DNA from: Phialophora verrucosa
Lineage: Eukaryota > Ascomycota > Eurotiomycetes > Chaetothyriales > Herpotrichiellaceae
Assembly: GCA_002099365.1 (NCBI GenBank)
Contig: MSED01000007.1
Coordinates: forward strand, 1,550,001 to 1,614,000
Length of the DNA: 64,000 nucleotides
Direction: 5' to 3'
Part shown: in pieces, positions 53,938-64,000 of the stretch
How positions within the stretch are numbered: the first letter of the stretch is position 1
Layout of the letters: every line of letters starts with the position of its first letter
Notes under the pieces: model-generated
Seen by the model: the letters and a program-made list of their open reading frames with translations, nothing else
Database searches by the model: none
What the model was told of the DNA's origin: nothing
Made by a program: the position numbers and the translations under genes

Positions 53938-55116
53938 TCACAGCTCATCTCTCTTCCTATCTTCCTGTTTTTCGTCTGCTAGCTTCCCGGGGCCCAAGCT
54001 GAATGCGTATCCTTCCATACCTCTTACAAGTACAGGCACGCCTTGTAACGCCGGATTTCCGGCAAAGTCCTCCGCGAGCCTCAATGCTGCTGCATCCCTA
54101 AGGAAGCCTACGCCGAGAAAAACTTCCGGTTGCCACACGATGGTCCCGTCTTTGGAAGGCGGAGGCAGTTCGAAGACGTTAAAATTCACATTGGCAAACT
54201 CTTTTAGTGCTTCTTTAGGCCCCGCCAGCAAGTCCAGGCTCACATTCGCGTGTGGGATAACTTTCAAGGCTGGTGTGCCAAGGGCCGCGGTACGCTGGTC
54301 TGGCTTCGCAATGGCCAGCACCTGACGAGAATGAGGGGACGTGGACGAGATGCCTAGCGCCTCCAGTATGCCGGAAGAGATGTAGTTCTCCGTCAAGGTA
54401 AGGTCAATGTCTGCTAGGAGGGTAACTGGCTCCTCAGAAACCCCTAACACAATGATTGGCAGAGTGTCTTGATCGTTCCCAGCTAGTTCCACGGCATGGT
54501 ACGCTTCCGCCGGGTCTTCCCCTGCAATTGTCGAGGTTGAAGAAACATGAGTAGGTTTCGCCCGATGATGTGTTGTCCGTGTCAAGGCTGGATATATGGT
54601 GGTCAAAGCCTCCAACGCTTGGCCTGTTGGTGCACCGCAGAATCGACCACCGCACCCATCTTCCCCCCAAGTGGCCCAACCCTCGTGAGTCGTGAGAGGA
54701 CAATCAGACCTTGTTATGCAACCGACATCTGGGACTGGAAAGGGGACATGGGGGCGCCAAGGGAATTTCTCCCGCTTGTACAGCCCGTCACCGCAGCCAG
54801 CAGTACAACAAGCGTCAGTCTCCATAGTGGGTGCGGCTGTAATCGTGCGTTCCGCGTCAGGTGTTGGTGCGGGAGTGTAGAAATAATTGCACAATCCTAG
54901 TGCACAGGTGCCATCACAGCAGGCATCCTCCGTGGTTCTCAGATCCGTTGTGCTTCTTCGATGGTTGAGAGTACTGAAGATTGCCTTGAGGCTGGCACTG
55001 ATGGTGGAATTGGGCTCCTGTGTCTTGGTACCTCTTAGATCCTTCTGCTCTGCGGCTGCATCGCTGGCCGAGGCTAGCAGGAGAACAACAACTAGGGTAA
55101 GGAGTGAAGCAAACAT
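53938..55116 (-). CDS. Secretory-pathway cysteine-rich protein with degenerate aspartic-protease-like domain and RDEL end
   Basis: Intron-free 392-residue protein, not assigned to a named family. A clear signal peptide (MFASLLTLVVVLLLASASDA) is followed by two related cysteine clusters, DACCDGTCALGLCNYF and DACCTAGCGDGLY, a further Cys-containing segment (CITRSDCPL, CGGRFCGAP) and a Ser/Thr linker. From about residue 215 a segment resembles a retropepsin-like fold: LPIIVLGVSEEPVTLLADID (DTG position reads DID), LTENYISSGILEALGIS, and later PEVFLGVGFLRDAAAL, like the usual ILG.DFL block. The active-site Asp-Thr-Gly is not kept, so proteolysis is doubtful. The last residues are KRDEL*, matching the KDEL/HDEL-type ER retrieval signal. 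Likely an ER-lumen protein; the function is unknown. Confidence 0.75.
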   Translation of the reverse strand: MFASLLTLVVVLLLASASDAAAEQKDLRGTKTQEPNSTISASLKAIFSTLNHRRSTTDLRTTEDACCDGTCALGLCNYFYTPAPTPDAERTITAAPTMETDACCTAGCGDGLYKREKFPWRPHVPFPVPDVGCITRSDCPLTTHEGWATWGEDGCGGRFCGAPTGQALEALTTIYPALTRTTHHRAKPTHVSSTSTIAGEDPAEAYHAVELAGNDQDTLPIIVLGVSEEPVTLLADIDLTLTENYISSGILEALGISSTSPHSRQVLAIAKPDQRTAALGTPALKVIPHANVSLDLLAGPKEALKEFANVNFNVFELPPPSKDGTIVWQPEVFLGVGFLRDAAALRLAEDFAGNPALQGVPVLVRGMEGYAFSLGPGKLADEKQEDRKRDEL

Positions 55117-56109
55117 CTTGGTTGTTCTGAGCGGTCAACTAACTGAGATTGCCTCGAATGATTGTGCCCTTACCACATAAGAAGCCGTGAGACTGGCAAG
55201 GCATTTATAAGGAAGCGTTCAGGGCCCTTCGCATGAACAGGGGCTCTCCAACCCTACCGTCGTGGCCATCGATATAGAAGTCACCGCTCCAGAGTTTTGT
55301 CGAATATGCCTTGCGCAGAAGCTCCGCGCTGTCATTGGATAGAAGTAGTACTTGCACGCCTTAGGTAAGTGTTCGAGGTCAGTACAGGTCCGAAAATGAG
55401 ATTTAATTCGTCAACAGAATCCAAAAAGCACGGCGGTGCAATCAGCAGCGACCATCTCCACGAGCGTTTGTTTGCCAGGAAGGCATCGGTAAACGACCTT
55501 ACGCGTCAGAGCCCTCAGCGGAAGGTCCTGGGTTATCAGCAGCCTCTTCAAGTGACAGGGAACACCCGCACCAACTGGAGCCTACCACTTCCATGTCGCT
55601 GAAGGAGACAGATAAGGATGCTTCTCAGCTGCCGGGGGTGGAAGTGCATAGGGACCATCCAGCTCTGTGAGGGGTACTTCGCAGGCAGGGATGCATGTTA
55701 CTCCACTAGAGAGCTGAACACTAGGCGCACAACGTCCAGTTCCTGCAACCAGTGTTGGCGACTCTACCTGGATTCATTGGCTGGAGTCCTGAGCAGTGTG
55801 GCACGCCTGACGGTATATGTTGCACGGGGGCTAGTAGTCTTCGTGCCTTACAACAAGCGGCATGTGGTTGTCGAAGGCGGTAGGCGCCCGACGCACTTCG
55901 TCATGTGTGGCGCTGAGTAGCTCAGGTCGGCCTTGTGTACCAAGCGATGCCATGTCCCGTAGAGCTAAACCAAGGAAGCTTCGCGAGCTTATTGTGTCAA
56001 CGAGGACCTGCCCAGAATATCGATTCGCGCTAGGCAACGAGCTGTACACTTCTGGTTGGAACTGCAGGGATCGCATGTTTTAACTATTGCCGACTGTAAT
56101 GGGACAGTC
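55117..56109. other. Intergenic region between RDEL protein and membrane protein genes
   Basis: About 1 kb. It contains the promoter of the RDEL-protein gene; the sequence TTATAAG near 55205 could be its TATA element. Plus-strand frames at 55369-55602 and 55618-55920 show no signature and are not supported. Confidence 0.5.
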
Positions 56110-58711
56110 CTACAGCATCACGGCGAATTCAAACCCCTGCTGAGCACTGCCGTCGACTGCAACACGCCTTGCTTCGTGCTTGAGCGTCTCATTCACATCC
56201 ACTCTCGAAGGGGTTCCGCCACTCGACCTTCCTTTCCGGTTTTCTCCAAAGGCTGCCTGCGAGAGTCCCAGTAGGCTCAGCTTCGCCGCGATGTCGCGAA
56301 CATTACCGCGCGAGGCCCGATACGCCTGCAGGGCTAGTATCAGCCCTAGTAGTGGGTAGGACATACTCCAAGCAATCAATATCGCCAACGGCGGTACAGG
56401 CACCTTTGACAAAAGCATGCGTTTCCGCTGCTGTTCGGCTAGGGACATTCTGGCCGAAGTGTAGCCGCCGATTGTTGATAGAACCTTGGTGGAATAAAGA
56501 CTTCCAAACTCCTGAAGAAACGCGTCTGTTGTGGTTCCGGCCAGTGACGACTGCGTCAGGAAGCTTTGGAGATCTGGATCGCCTCCACTAATAGTTGAAT
56601 ACAACTGGTAGCCGTGAAATATCTCCAGAACGCTACCGTTCGGGGTTCGAACGACGTTCATGTCCTGTAACCCCGCCTCAACCCATGTATATGAGACGTC
56701 GTAGGAAACGATCGCGCAATCGAGAATAAAATCCACGACGCCGTTTGAAAGAAAGGTGCTGTCTGTGTTGTTTTGCACCATTTGGCTACCAGGCATAAAT
56801 TGCCCACTTGTCGTCGACATACGCACAGCGACGCCCATGTAGAATGGATTCACCAACTGAGAGTCGGAATAGGGTAGGATGCTGAGATCGAAGCCGTTGA
56901 AGTCGTTGTATCCGACCGTGTTGTAGATATTTTTTAAGCCTGACTCGTTGAAAAAAGAGTACATCAAGTTCGGAGCTGGCTTATACATCCTGGAGCCGCC
57001 AGCACTTGTGTCAGCAACGTCGAGCAATTAGAGTACAACAGTCAAAAGCAGAACTTGTGGGTGATAAAGTCTCGGTTTGCACTTCTCCTTTTTCTCGATA
57101 TAACGTGTGAGGAAAGCGTAGCTTACAAGAACGAGCGATAGGCATCTGGCGGTCTCGATTCGTTCGCGCTGGTGCTGAAATTCGGAGGCATACCCCTAAG
57201 CTTATCGTCAATGCCCAACGACTTTATCTCAGCGACTCCACTTTGGGGCGCTAGTTGCTCTGATGTAGGTTCAAGGAGGCACTTACAGGGTGCCGTGGAA
57301 CATGTCCGTGCAGGTGAAGTTGGTATAACTGCGTTCTCCGTCAGTCCATCCAACGGAAACGGAATAATACTCGTTGCAATTGAGAAAGGGGAACGTACTA
57401 GTCGTTCCAAAGCACCATACCGCAGCTCGAAGGGTTTACTACTCGACAATTTGTAGAAATCCCAATCGTTGAGGCTTTGTAATCCGTATTAGGGCTGACA
57501 GTTTGCTGTTTAGGCACGAGGTAAGCCAGACGTGCGTGATTGACTTCATCTACAGCCGTGACTCGAATCTCTGAGATTTGGGACGTATCGTGAAGGAGTC
57601 GGCTTGTCTCCATCATCTCGGAATTTGCATTTGGGTCTGGTTGCGTCGCGTCCTGATCCACCGAGCAAGGCAGTCCTAGGTTTGTCCTATTGAATTTCAA
57701 GCAGAATTCGGAAAGTCCCCGGCCCAGCTCCTGAACAGGCTGTGGAGGGATCAGTACTTGGTCGAACTCTATTGTCGATGTCGTGTAATGCAGCACTGTA
57801 TCCGCGATGAACACGCCTCCAGCAAGAAATAAGCCCAGGAGCATCATAGCAGCAGCAGAATGTAGTGCTGGCGAAATGCTAGAAACTCTCCGCCGACGGA
57901 CAAGATACCAGAGGTACGATCTCAGTTGTTGAGCTGATGCAACCAGAATTCCGATTAACAGACTCATCTGAAATGGGGTGGGTAAGCGGAGATACTGTGA
58001 TTTCTCGGATGCTTCGAGTAACTTCCGCGAGACGGGAAGAGCATAAAGTGAGAGGATGAAAGAACCCAGTAGAGGCGCGAGTGTTGACAGAAAACTGGCC
58101 ACAAAAACCAACCGGGCTGCCGACGGTCAGTACGGGGTTAGGTACATGCTCAGTGTCCTGGAGACTCACTCGCAGAGAAATTGACGAGGACGAACCCAGG
58201 CCCTCGCAACTCGGTCCCTGTTGGCTTGAACAAGTTTGTAACGGGCTCGATCTTGTACCTGAGAAGCGTCAAAACGTGTTTCGGTCTAAATGGAAGCATG
58301 AAACAGTGTCCGGACTGAGATATCTCTGGTCTTCACAACCCGGTTTCGAGGACGAAAGGAAACTTACGTATACACCAACGCTAACAGAGTGCTGGCAAGA
58401 AGAGCGATAGGGACGCAAACGACGGTTGCCGGGAGGAGAATGGCTTCTACCAGGTTTCTGTTGTGTAGTAACTCCGGTTCCAGAGCATCTTCACTGCCCG
58501 ACCTGTGATACCGCCATCGTATGAAGGACTGCCTGATCTCGCTTTCCTCTGGGGGTAGTTCGTTGTGGAATGTTAATGACGGATCAGCGTTCTCCTCTCG
58601 AACGACATCCTCTTGTGATGGAAAGCCCAGAGTACTCCTATATGTGACAAATGCAGCAACTCGCTCTGAGAACGAGGTCGCGTTTTTGGGGCGTCGACTG
58701 TCGCTTTCCAT
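56110..58711 (-). CDS. Multi-pass membrane protein of unknown function, six exons
   Basis: I do not recognise a named family. From ATG 58711 (MESDSRRPKNATSFSERVAA) a cytosolic stretch leads to a first helix (LLPATVVCVPIALLASTLLA). A short exon (YKIEPVTNLFKPTGTELRGP) follows. Then come LVFVASFLSTLAPLLGSFIL, SLLIGILVASAQQLRSYLW and a further helix (AMMLLGLFLAGGVFIADTVL). A long presumably extracellular part has paired cysteines (NRTNLGLPCSVD, ISTNCRVVNPSSC). Small exons add YYTNFTCTDMFHGTL and GVAEIKSLGIDDKLRGMP, then MYKPAPNLMYSFFNESG. A final helix (PPLAILIAWSMSYPLLGLI) precedes a basic tail. This layout of N-terminal helices, N-glycosylated loop and one late helix recurs in uncharacterised fungal membrane proteins. 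Intron joins were done by eye. Confidence 0.7.
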
Positions 58712-59778
58712 CTTTGAGGAACCACAAGGGGAAAATGTCCCACGAAATGAGGTTCAGTAAGAGCAACAGGGTTGGAGGAGAGAACGTCGTCCCGTGGGCA
58801 CCTATTACTTATCCTATGTTAGAGTTGCAATAAATCTGTGTCTTCGTTTCGAAAACCGTCTACGGATTGCCGGGCAGTGTTGGCTTGCGATCGTCTAGTC
58901 CGATGGTCTTCAACATATCGCCTCGTAACACGACCCTGGGCTGATTCCCAGCCGCGAGCAGGGGGTAGGGATTCTAGGTGCGGGTACTCCAATTGGCCGA
59001 GTGCACGAGGCCAGCGTATAACTGTGGACCACTGACCTTGCGCCATTTACTTTCAGCTGTAAAAGGCAAGTCGAAGAGAGCAGGCATCGAAACACGGGCA
59101 GTATCGATGATCAGCAGGACTTTTGACCGGTGATGCCATAGCCACTGGCTGGGGTCTTAAGGCGCCCGATTGTTCTGCATGGGCGTGTCAATGAGCCGAG
59201 GTAGCCTTTACGTGCATTTCCGTCAGATCAGACGCCGAGCAGCTGAATATGTTGCACAGCCATGTGTTTCAAATTGGCAGTCTTTATAGGCGAAGTCGGA
59301 GTCAAGTAGGATAGCGGTGGCTCTCTTGGTGGTGGTGCGCATTTATGCTCGCCGTCCGGTTGAAAGAAATGCATGATCGAGTATCTGGGTCGTTGATATC
59401 CATCTATGCACATTTACCGGTCTGTCAACTCGAGTTTGCGCGCAAAAGGATTGCGGACTTTGTAATTGAATGCGAAAAGATGAGACGAAAGTGAGCGGAA
59501 GGTCAAGCATTTCTGGGCATCTGCACTCCACCGAACAGCACGTGAGTCCGCTTTGGCAGGCGCAGGCGCCATCAGGCGACGCGAATCATTCAGCAACCTG
59601 AGCTCTGTATCGCATTCAATCACTTCCATCATCTCTTTCTGCCTTGCTGCAGCCACTTGTTCCTTCTCTTCTTGTTTCTGTACCAACACCGATTCTCTCT
59701 TCTGTTCCTGGGCCTTTCATTGACTCACCCTCCAGAAACCCGCCGAGGCCTCGTTTCCCAGCCCTGCAGCTTGTAATC
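58712..59778. other. Intergenic region upstream of PRE2
   Basis: About 1.07 kb between divergent genes. The last 200 bp before PRE2 is pyrimidine-rich (CTTGTTCCTTCTCTTCTTG-type), typical of fungal promoters. An in-frame 45-codon extension upstream of PRE2 has 5'-UTR-like composition. No other gene seen. Confidence 0.5.
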
Positions 59779-60676
59779 ATGGACACCCTTGTTGCTCAAT
59801 ACACTCAATCTCCTTTTGCCAATGAAGGCTTCAGCTCAGACGAACAGAATGACTTTTGCGAGACAGTACCTCCTTTGTCCCTTAAGTTCGCCTTACCACC
59901 TATCCCTCGACCTTCTGCCTTCCTGCGCGCAGCCACAGACGATCACTCCAACCCCAATTGCCCGATCAAGATCGCCCACGGCACGACAACGCTAGCTTTC
60001 AGATTCAAAGGTGGAATCATCGTCGCAACCGATTCAAGAGCTACAGCCGGCAATTGGATTGCTTCACAAACAGTCAAAAAGGTCATTGAGATCAACCCGA
60101 TGTTGCTGGGAACCATGGCTGGAGGAGCTGCTGTAGGTCAACATCTAATACTCATCTATCATGTCTATTGACATAGGTTAGGACTGCCAATACTGGTTGG
60201 CTTATCTCGGTGTTCAATGTCGACTACACGAGCTCCACCACAAGCGACGGATTTCAGTGGCTGCTGCGTCCAAGATCCTGGCAAACCTCGTCTACTCATA
60301 CAAGGGCATGGGACTGTCGATGGGAACGATGATTACTGGTGTAACACCTCAAGAAGGACCTGCGCTGTACTACATAGACTCAGATGGCACAAGGCTGGCT
60401 GGTAACCTTTTCTGCGTTGGATCCGGTCAGACATTCGCATATGGCGTGCTGGACGCCCTCTACAAATACGATCTGGAAGATGACGAGGCTCTTGAGTTGG
60501 GCAGACGGAGTATTCTGGCGGCTACACACAGGGATGCTTACTCCGGTGGCTACATCAACCTCTACCACGTGAAGGAGGATGGCTGGGTCAAGCACGGCTT
60601 CTCCGATACAAACCCCATCTTCTGGCAGACCAAACTCGAGAAGGGCGAGTTCTCCAACGTCACGAGCGAGCTGTAA
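59779..60676 (+). CDS. PRE2: 20S proteasome subunit beta-5 (Pre2), chymotrypsin-like
   Basis: Catalytic beta5 subunit of the 20S proteasome. The start at 59779 (MDTLVAQYTQSPFANEG) gives a propeptide of about 70 residues ending in KIAHG, before the mature N-terminal threonine (TTTLAFRFKGGIIVATDSRA). One intron (about 60132-60180) joins GTMAGGAA to DCQYWLAYLGVQCRLHEL. The family blocks ISVAAASKILANLVYSYKG, GLSMGTMITG, YIDSDGTRLAGNLFCVGSG and AATHRDAYSGGYINLYHV follow. The active Thr, its Asp (DSRA) and Lys33-equivalent (VKK) are present. About 283 residues, as in yeast Pre2. Typical housekeeping gene. Confidence 0.97.
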
Positions 60677-62054
60677 TGAGAGGATATCATCAGAACAAGA
60701 CATTTGATACAGCTTCTGGCCATCGGGGCAGGGGAGGTGCAACTGTACCAACACATGGACCAGTATGTGTGTATTAGACGGATTCGGAATCTTTTCCCCG
60801 GGTGTATTACAAATCCTGGGAATGACAAGAATTGTATCTTGCAAATGAAGCCGTGCCTGAGAGCCTTTCATACCTCTTTCTTTGGATGTCCGTTCGAGGG
60901 AGAAACCATCAGCAAAATTTCAGGCGCCCGGTACCGGGTTGGACCAAGATTCACCGTCTTGTACGAGGTAAACCACCTTCTTGTTCCAAGCCCAGCTTCG
61001 CTAATGCCGTTGCCATCTTATACAAGGGTAAGGTAGTTCACTCATTCTAGAGCATGGTTGATTGGTGGTCTACAATCTGAGTATATATGCTCTCCCATGA
61101 CCCACACGCCGGCGTGAAGACTTGACTTCCCGCAACATGTATCAAATAGTGTAAACTTCCATTGCCACGCAAAGCATATACCGAAGAAGGGCATCTTGGA
61201 TGATCCGGTTGAGATCCTGGAAGCGAGGCCGACCGTGGAGTTGAACATGAAGTGTAGAATGCCGTGGGCTGTGAAGGTCGAGGGAGCGGAGCAGAAGGCA
61301 GGATACTAGGAATGAGAAGCATCAGAAGCATCGACTTGGATCCACGTCGTTCTTAATACTCCGTACTCGGTGCGAAATGTCGACTTCCCGCGGTCTTATC
61401 ACGCGTTCCCTGAGAGTCAGACTCGAGCATGGTTGTTTCCTCTGGCCAGTCGACACGTGGAGCTGAACAACCCAAAGTAGCTTCGTCCAACATGGTATAA
61501 GAACTCGTCATGGTTGGGACATGGAGCCGCTAGGGTAGGGGCCAGACAACGAAGTACATCTCTTCAACGAGACACGTCGACCTACTTCCGCATGCCTGCA
61601 TCCGCGTATAAATCACCTCAGAAGAAACAGTGAAAACCCCAAACCAAATAAGTTCTGCCACTGTGGATCGAGCTTCGGAGAATGGTGTTTGCTGGCGATT
61701 GATTACATTTGCTCCGTTGGTACGATCAATTACGCCTTCCCAGCCTGCCAGTTCTATGTACAAGTACAAATCGGATATCTCGAGCTCCTCGCTGAAAGTG
61801 TGCTCAGCTCGCTCGAGCCTACGAGCTTCGTCGCATACCGCGCTTATTCCTCGTAGAATTGCAATGAACTTTTCGATGATGATCCGTTTAACGCCATACC
61901 TTGCGGATTTCAGTCCAGACAGGAACGAACTTCTTCGGAAATGGTCGCTTCCTCTCATCTGTGATCTCCGACAGGCCTATGGGGACGTGATGACAGCAGG
62001 ACCTTGTGGGCTGATGCGAGCTGCGCAATATCTTCGGCCATGGACAGGTCGTAC
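60677..62054. other. Convergent intergenic region between PRE2 and FKBP genes
   Basis: About 1.4 kb between convergent genes. Open frames at 61047-61331 and 61530-61958 (minus) and 61630-62142 (plus) lack family features. No tRNA, hairpin or repeat was recognised. An unseen non-coding RNA remains possible. Confidence 0.5.
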
Positions 62055-63704
62055 TCATTTCACAGCCAGACATTTGATGTCAAAAGTCAACTTGCTGTTC
62101 TTGGGAATACCTGGCAAAGCCTTGTTGCCGTACGCCAGGTGAGCCGGAATGACCAACCTACGCTCACCACCGACCTGGATGCCCTGAAGACCGAGGTCCC
62201 ATCCTTTGATAACCTCCCCAGCACCGAGTTTGAAGCTGAAGGGTTTGCCGGACTTGTTGCTGTCGAAGACGGAGCCATTGTCGAGCTTGCCAATGTAACG
62301 CATTTCCAAGCGGCTGCCCTTCTTTGCCGCTGGACCACTCCCAATTTTGCGGTCGTCGACGGTGACACCTTGGACGTCCCTCACACCAAGTGAGGCAGAC
62401 TTCTCTTTACTGTCAGACTTGGCGGGAGGAGTAGCCGATGGAGTTGGGCCTTGCACGAGATTCTTTGCGAATTGGACTTTCTTCTCCGAATCCCCATTGG
62501 TCTGGGCTGCTTCCTTCTTCGTCTCAGGAGTATTGGCATCAACAGCAACCGCTTCGCCGTCATTCTTCTTGAGCTTCTTCAGACGCTTCTTCTCGGCTTT
62601 GCTGAGCTTCTTCGTTGCTTCGCCGTCGGCGATTGCAGCTGCGGCGTGTTCGGTCTTATCATCCTTTTTGAGAGATTTGGCCATGATGTCGTCGAGATTA
62701 TCTCCCTCATCTTCGTCCTCATCTTCGGCGGGACGCTTATTCTTGCCCTTACCAGATGCTTTGACAGCTTTGGGCGCCTCATCCTCCTCGGAGTCAATTT
62801 CAGCGATGCGAGGGTCCTCGAGATCATCAAGAGCGTCGGACTCTTCGTCCACATCTTCCAGGGCATCAAGCTCGTCCTCATCGGGCGAGAGGTCGTAGTC
62901 CTCTTCCTCGTCTTCGTCGTCGTACAAGGAAGTAGAGCCATCATCTTGAGGGATGACATAGTTGCCAGTGAGGTGAACGGTGTGGGTACCAGAGACTTTG
63001 AAGAAGACCTTTTCACCTTGACCGACGACGAAATCGAGGGTTTGCTGGTAGTTCTGCGTACATTAGCATGCAATTTTTAGCTCGAGAGGCAAATGCCATA
63101 CCTTCTCGGGGTCAAGGGTGCAGACGACAACCTCATCCATCTCAAGGGACTCGTCGTCCGAATCATCCTCATCGTCAGCATCCTCTTCACCGTCCACAGC
63201 CTTAGCCTTCCCTTTGCCCTTAGCATACTTCATGATCTTGGCCAGCTGTGCGATTGCTTCCGCATCATCGTCATCATCGTCCTCGTCTTCGTCGTCTTCC
63301 ATGTCCTCGTCCTCATCCTCAGTCTTCGGTTTCGACTTCTTCTCGCTGGGACCGCCGTTGATTTCTTCGTCCTCGTCGTCTTCGTCTTCAAGGCCCTCGA
63401 GATCGAAGTCCTCATCATCCGAATCATCTTCATCATCATCGTCGAGCATATCATCGGGGACACGGATCATCTTAAGGGTTGCTCGAGGCGGGTGCTTGTC
63501 GTCGGGATCGGTGACTGGTTCTGCGCTGGGGTCGATTGCAGCCATCGTCACACGGAACTTTAGCAACGTCAATATGAGCCCAATGGTAAATTAGAAGCAA
63601 AATGCCAATCTCACCATAGCGGCAAAATTGGGGACGGCAGGAAGCATAATGTCCCCCGGAGGAACTCGCATGGCGTAGACCGCCACGGGCTGGACACCGG
63701 ACAT
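62055..63704 (-). CDS. FPR4: Nucleolar FKBP-type peptidyl-prolyl isomerase (Fpr3/Fpr4 type)
   Basis: Histone-chaperone-like prolyl isomerase of the nucleolus and chromatin. Three exons: ATG 63704 opens MSGVQPVAVYAMRVPPGDIM, and an intron near 63554-63613 joins FAAM to FRVTMAAIDPSAEP. A second intron (about 63049-63101) joins LDPEK to NYQQTLDFVVGQGEKVFFKV. Together these form the nucleoplasmin-like N-terminal domain, which is interrupted by very acidic Asp/Glu runs. A middle Lys-rich and acidic region (KKLSKAEKKRLKKLKKND) provides nuclear and nucleolar localisation. The C-terminal FKBP domain has GSRLEMRYIGKLDNGSVFDS, FKLGAGEVIKGWDLGLQG, GGERRLVIPAHLAYG and FDIKCLAV, with the catalytic pocket intact. 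About 500 residues, normal for fungal Fpr4. Confidence 0.95.
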
Positions 63705-64000
63705 GTTGACAGAATCAGCGAGTCGTAGAATAGAAAGATGAAGAATCGAAAACAAAGACCGGATCCTTTAGTGAAGGTCGCTGTGGCCAAGGATGCGACG
63801 CTCAAAATGTACTCGTAGAGTAGTCCGCAAGGTCCAAGAACTGCAGAAAAAAAAGTGAAATCTCGGTTTATTTTCGAGGCTGGAGGCTTGCTACCTCCGC
63901 AACGGGCTTATCGATAAGCATTAGAGTTTTAAAGTTTGTTACTAGTGCGTCCGTCTCGCCGTGCTGCCTGCGAAAGTGCCGAGTCGCGACCATGACGCGC
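63705..64000. promoter_or_regulatory. Upstream region of the FKBP gene
   Basis: 296 bp to the window edge, presumed FPR4 promoter, with an A-tract near 63845. No coding sequence recognised. Confidence 0.4.

Noticed and set aside
55618..55920. 100-codon plus-strand frame as a small secreted protein
   Set aside because: No signal peptide at its start and no recognisable similarity.
59644..59778. 45-residue N-terminal extension of Pre2
   Set aside because: The stretch is pyrimidine-rich leader sequence; the start at 59779 matches the known beta5 propeptide start.
63093..63594. Plus-strand Ser-rich and Ile/Val-rich frames opposite FPR4
   Set aside because: They are mirror images of the GAT/GAC/GAG acidic codon runs in the FKBP gene, not independent genes.
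1..64000. tRNA, rRNA, CRISPR arrays or intact transposons
   Set aside because: Scanned by eye for B-box-like GGTTCGAAYCC, long terminal repeats, transposase or reverse-transcriptase motifs and regular spaced repeats; nothing convincing was found, although short or degraded elements could be missed.

Overview
This window is nuclear DNA of a filamentous ascomycete (Pezizomycotina). The evidence is short 45-90 nt GT-AG introns, Zn2Cys6 regulators, a HET-domain gene, fungal-only families (Ssr4/DUF1750, DUF3500) and familiar housekeeping genes (GEM1, SLD5, PRE2, fimbrin, RTG2). Gene content fits Eurotiomycetes, perhaps a black-yeast type fungus (Chaetothyriales), but that placement is a guess. No rRNA, tRNA, CRISPR or intact transposon was seen.

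Left part (1-27.1 kb): a dense accessory cluster of 13 genes with no polyketide synthase, peptide synthetase or terpene synthase. In order: P450 (cut by the window edge), PRISE-type enone reductase, a C2H2+Zn2Cys6 hybrid regulator, an allantoate-permease-type MFS transporter, a type-B carboxylesterase, a second P450, an extradiol (meta-cleaving) ring dioxygenase, a second Zn2Cys6 regulator that is a paralogue of the first, a small cupin, an FAH-family hydrolase, a carboxymuconolactone-decarboxylase/AhpD-like protein, a DUF3500 protein and a group A flavin monooxygenase. Together these suggest uptake, ester cleavage, hydroxylation to a catechol, meta ring cleavage and processing of the open-chain product. 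It is therefore probably a catabolic (degradation or detoxification) cluster for an aromatic, possibly esterified compound. The substrate is unknown.

Middle (27.1-29.6 kb): about 2.5 kb without a recognisable gene, marking the likely right border of the cluster. A dienelactone hydrolase follows (29.6-30.5 kb).

Right part (31-64 kb): mainly conserved core genes. These are fimbrin, a DDHD phospholipase, a DUF985 cupin, the Miro GTPase Gem1, a Ysc84/SH3 actin-patch protein, a FucP-like sugar transporter, GINS subunit Sld5, an Rtg2/Ppx-GppA protein, the SWI/SNF-RSC subunit Ssr4, proteasome subunit beta5 (Pre2) and a nucleolar FKBP (Fpr3/4 type). Accessory genes lie between them: a HET-domain protein, an unusual cysteine-rich secretory-pathway protein ending in RDEL, and a multi-exon membrane protein of unknown function. 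All exon joins were made by eye and should be read as models.
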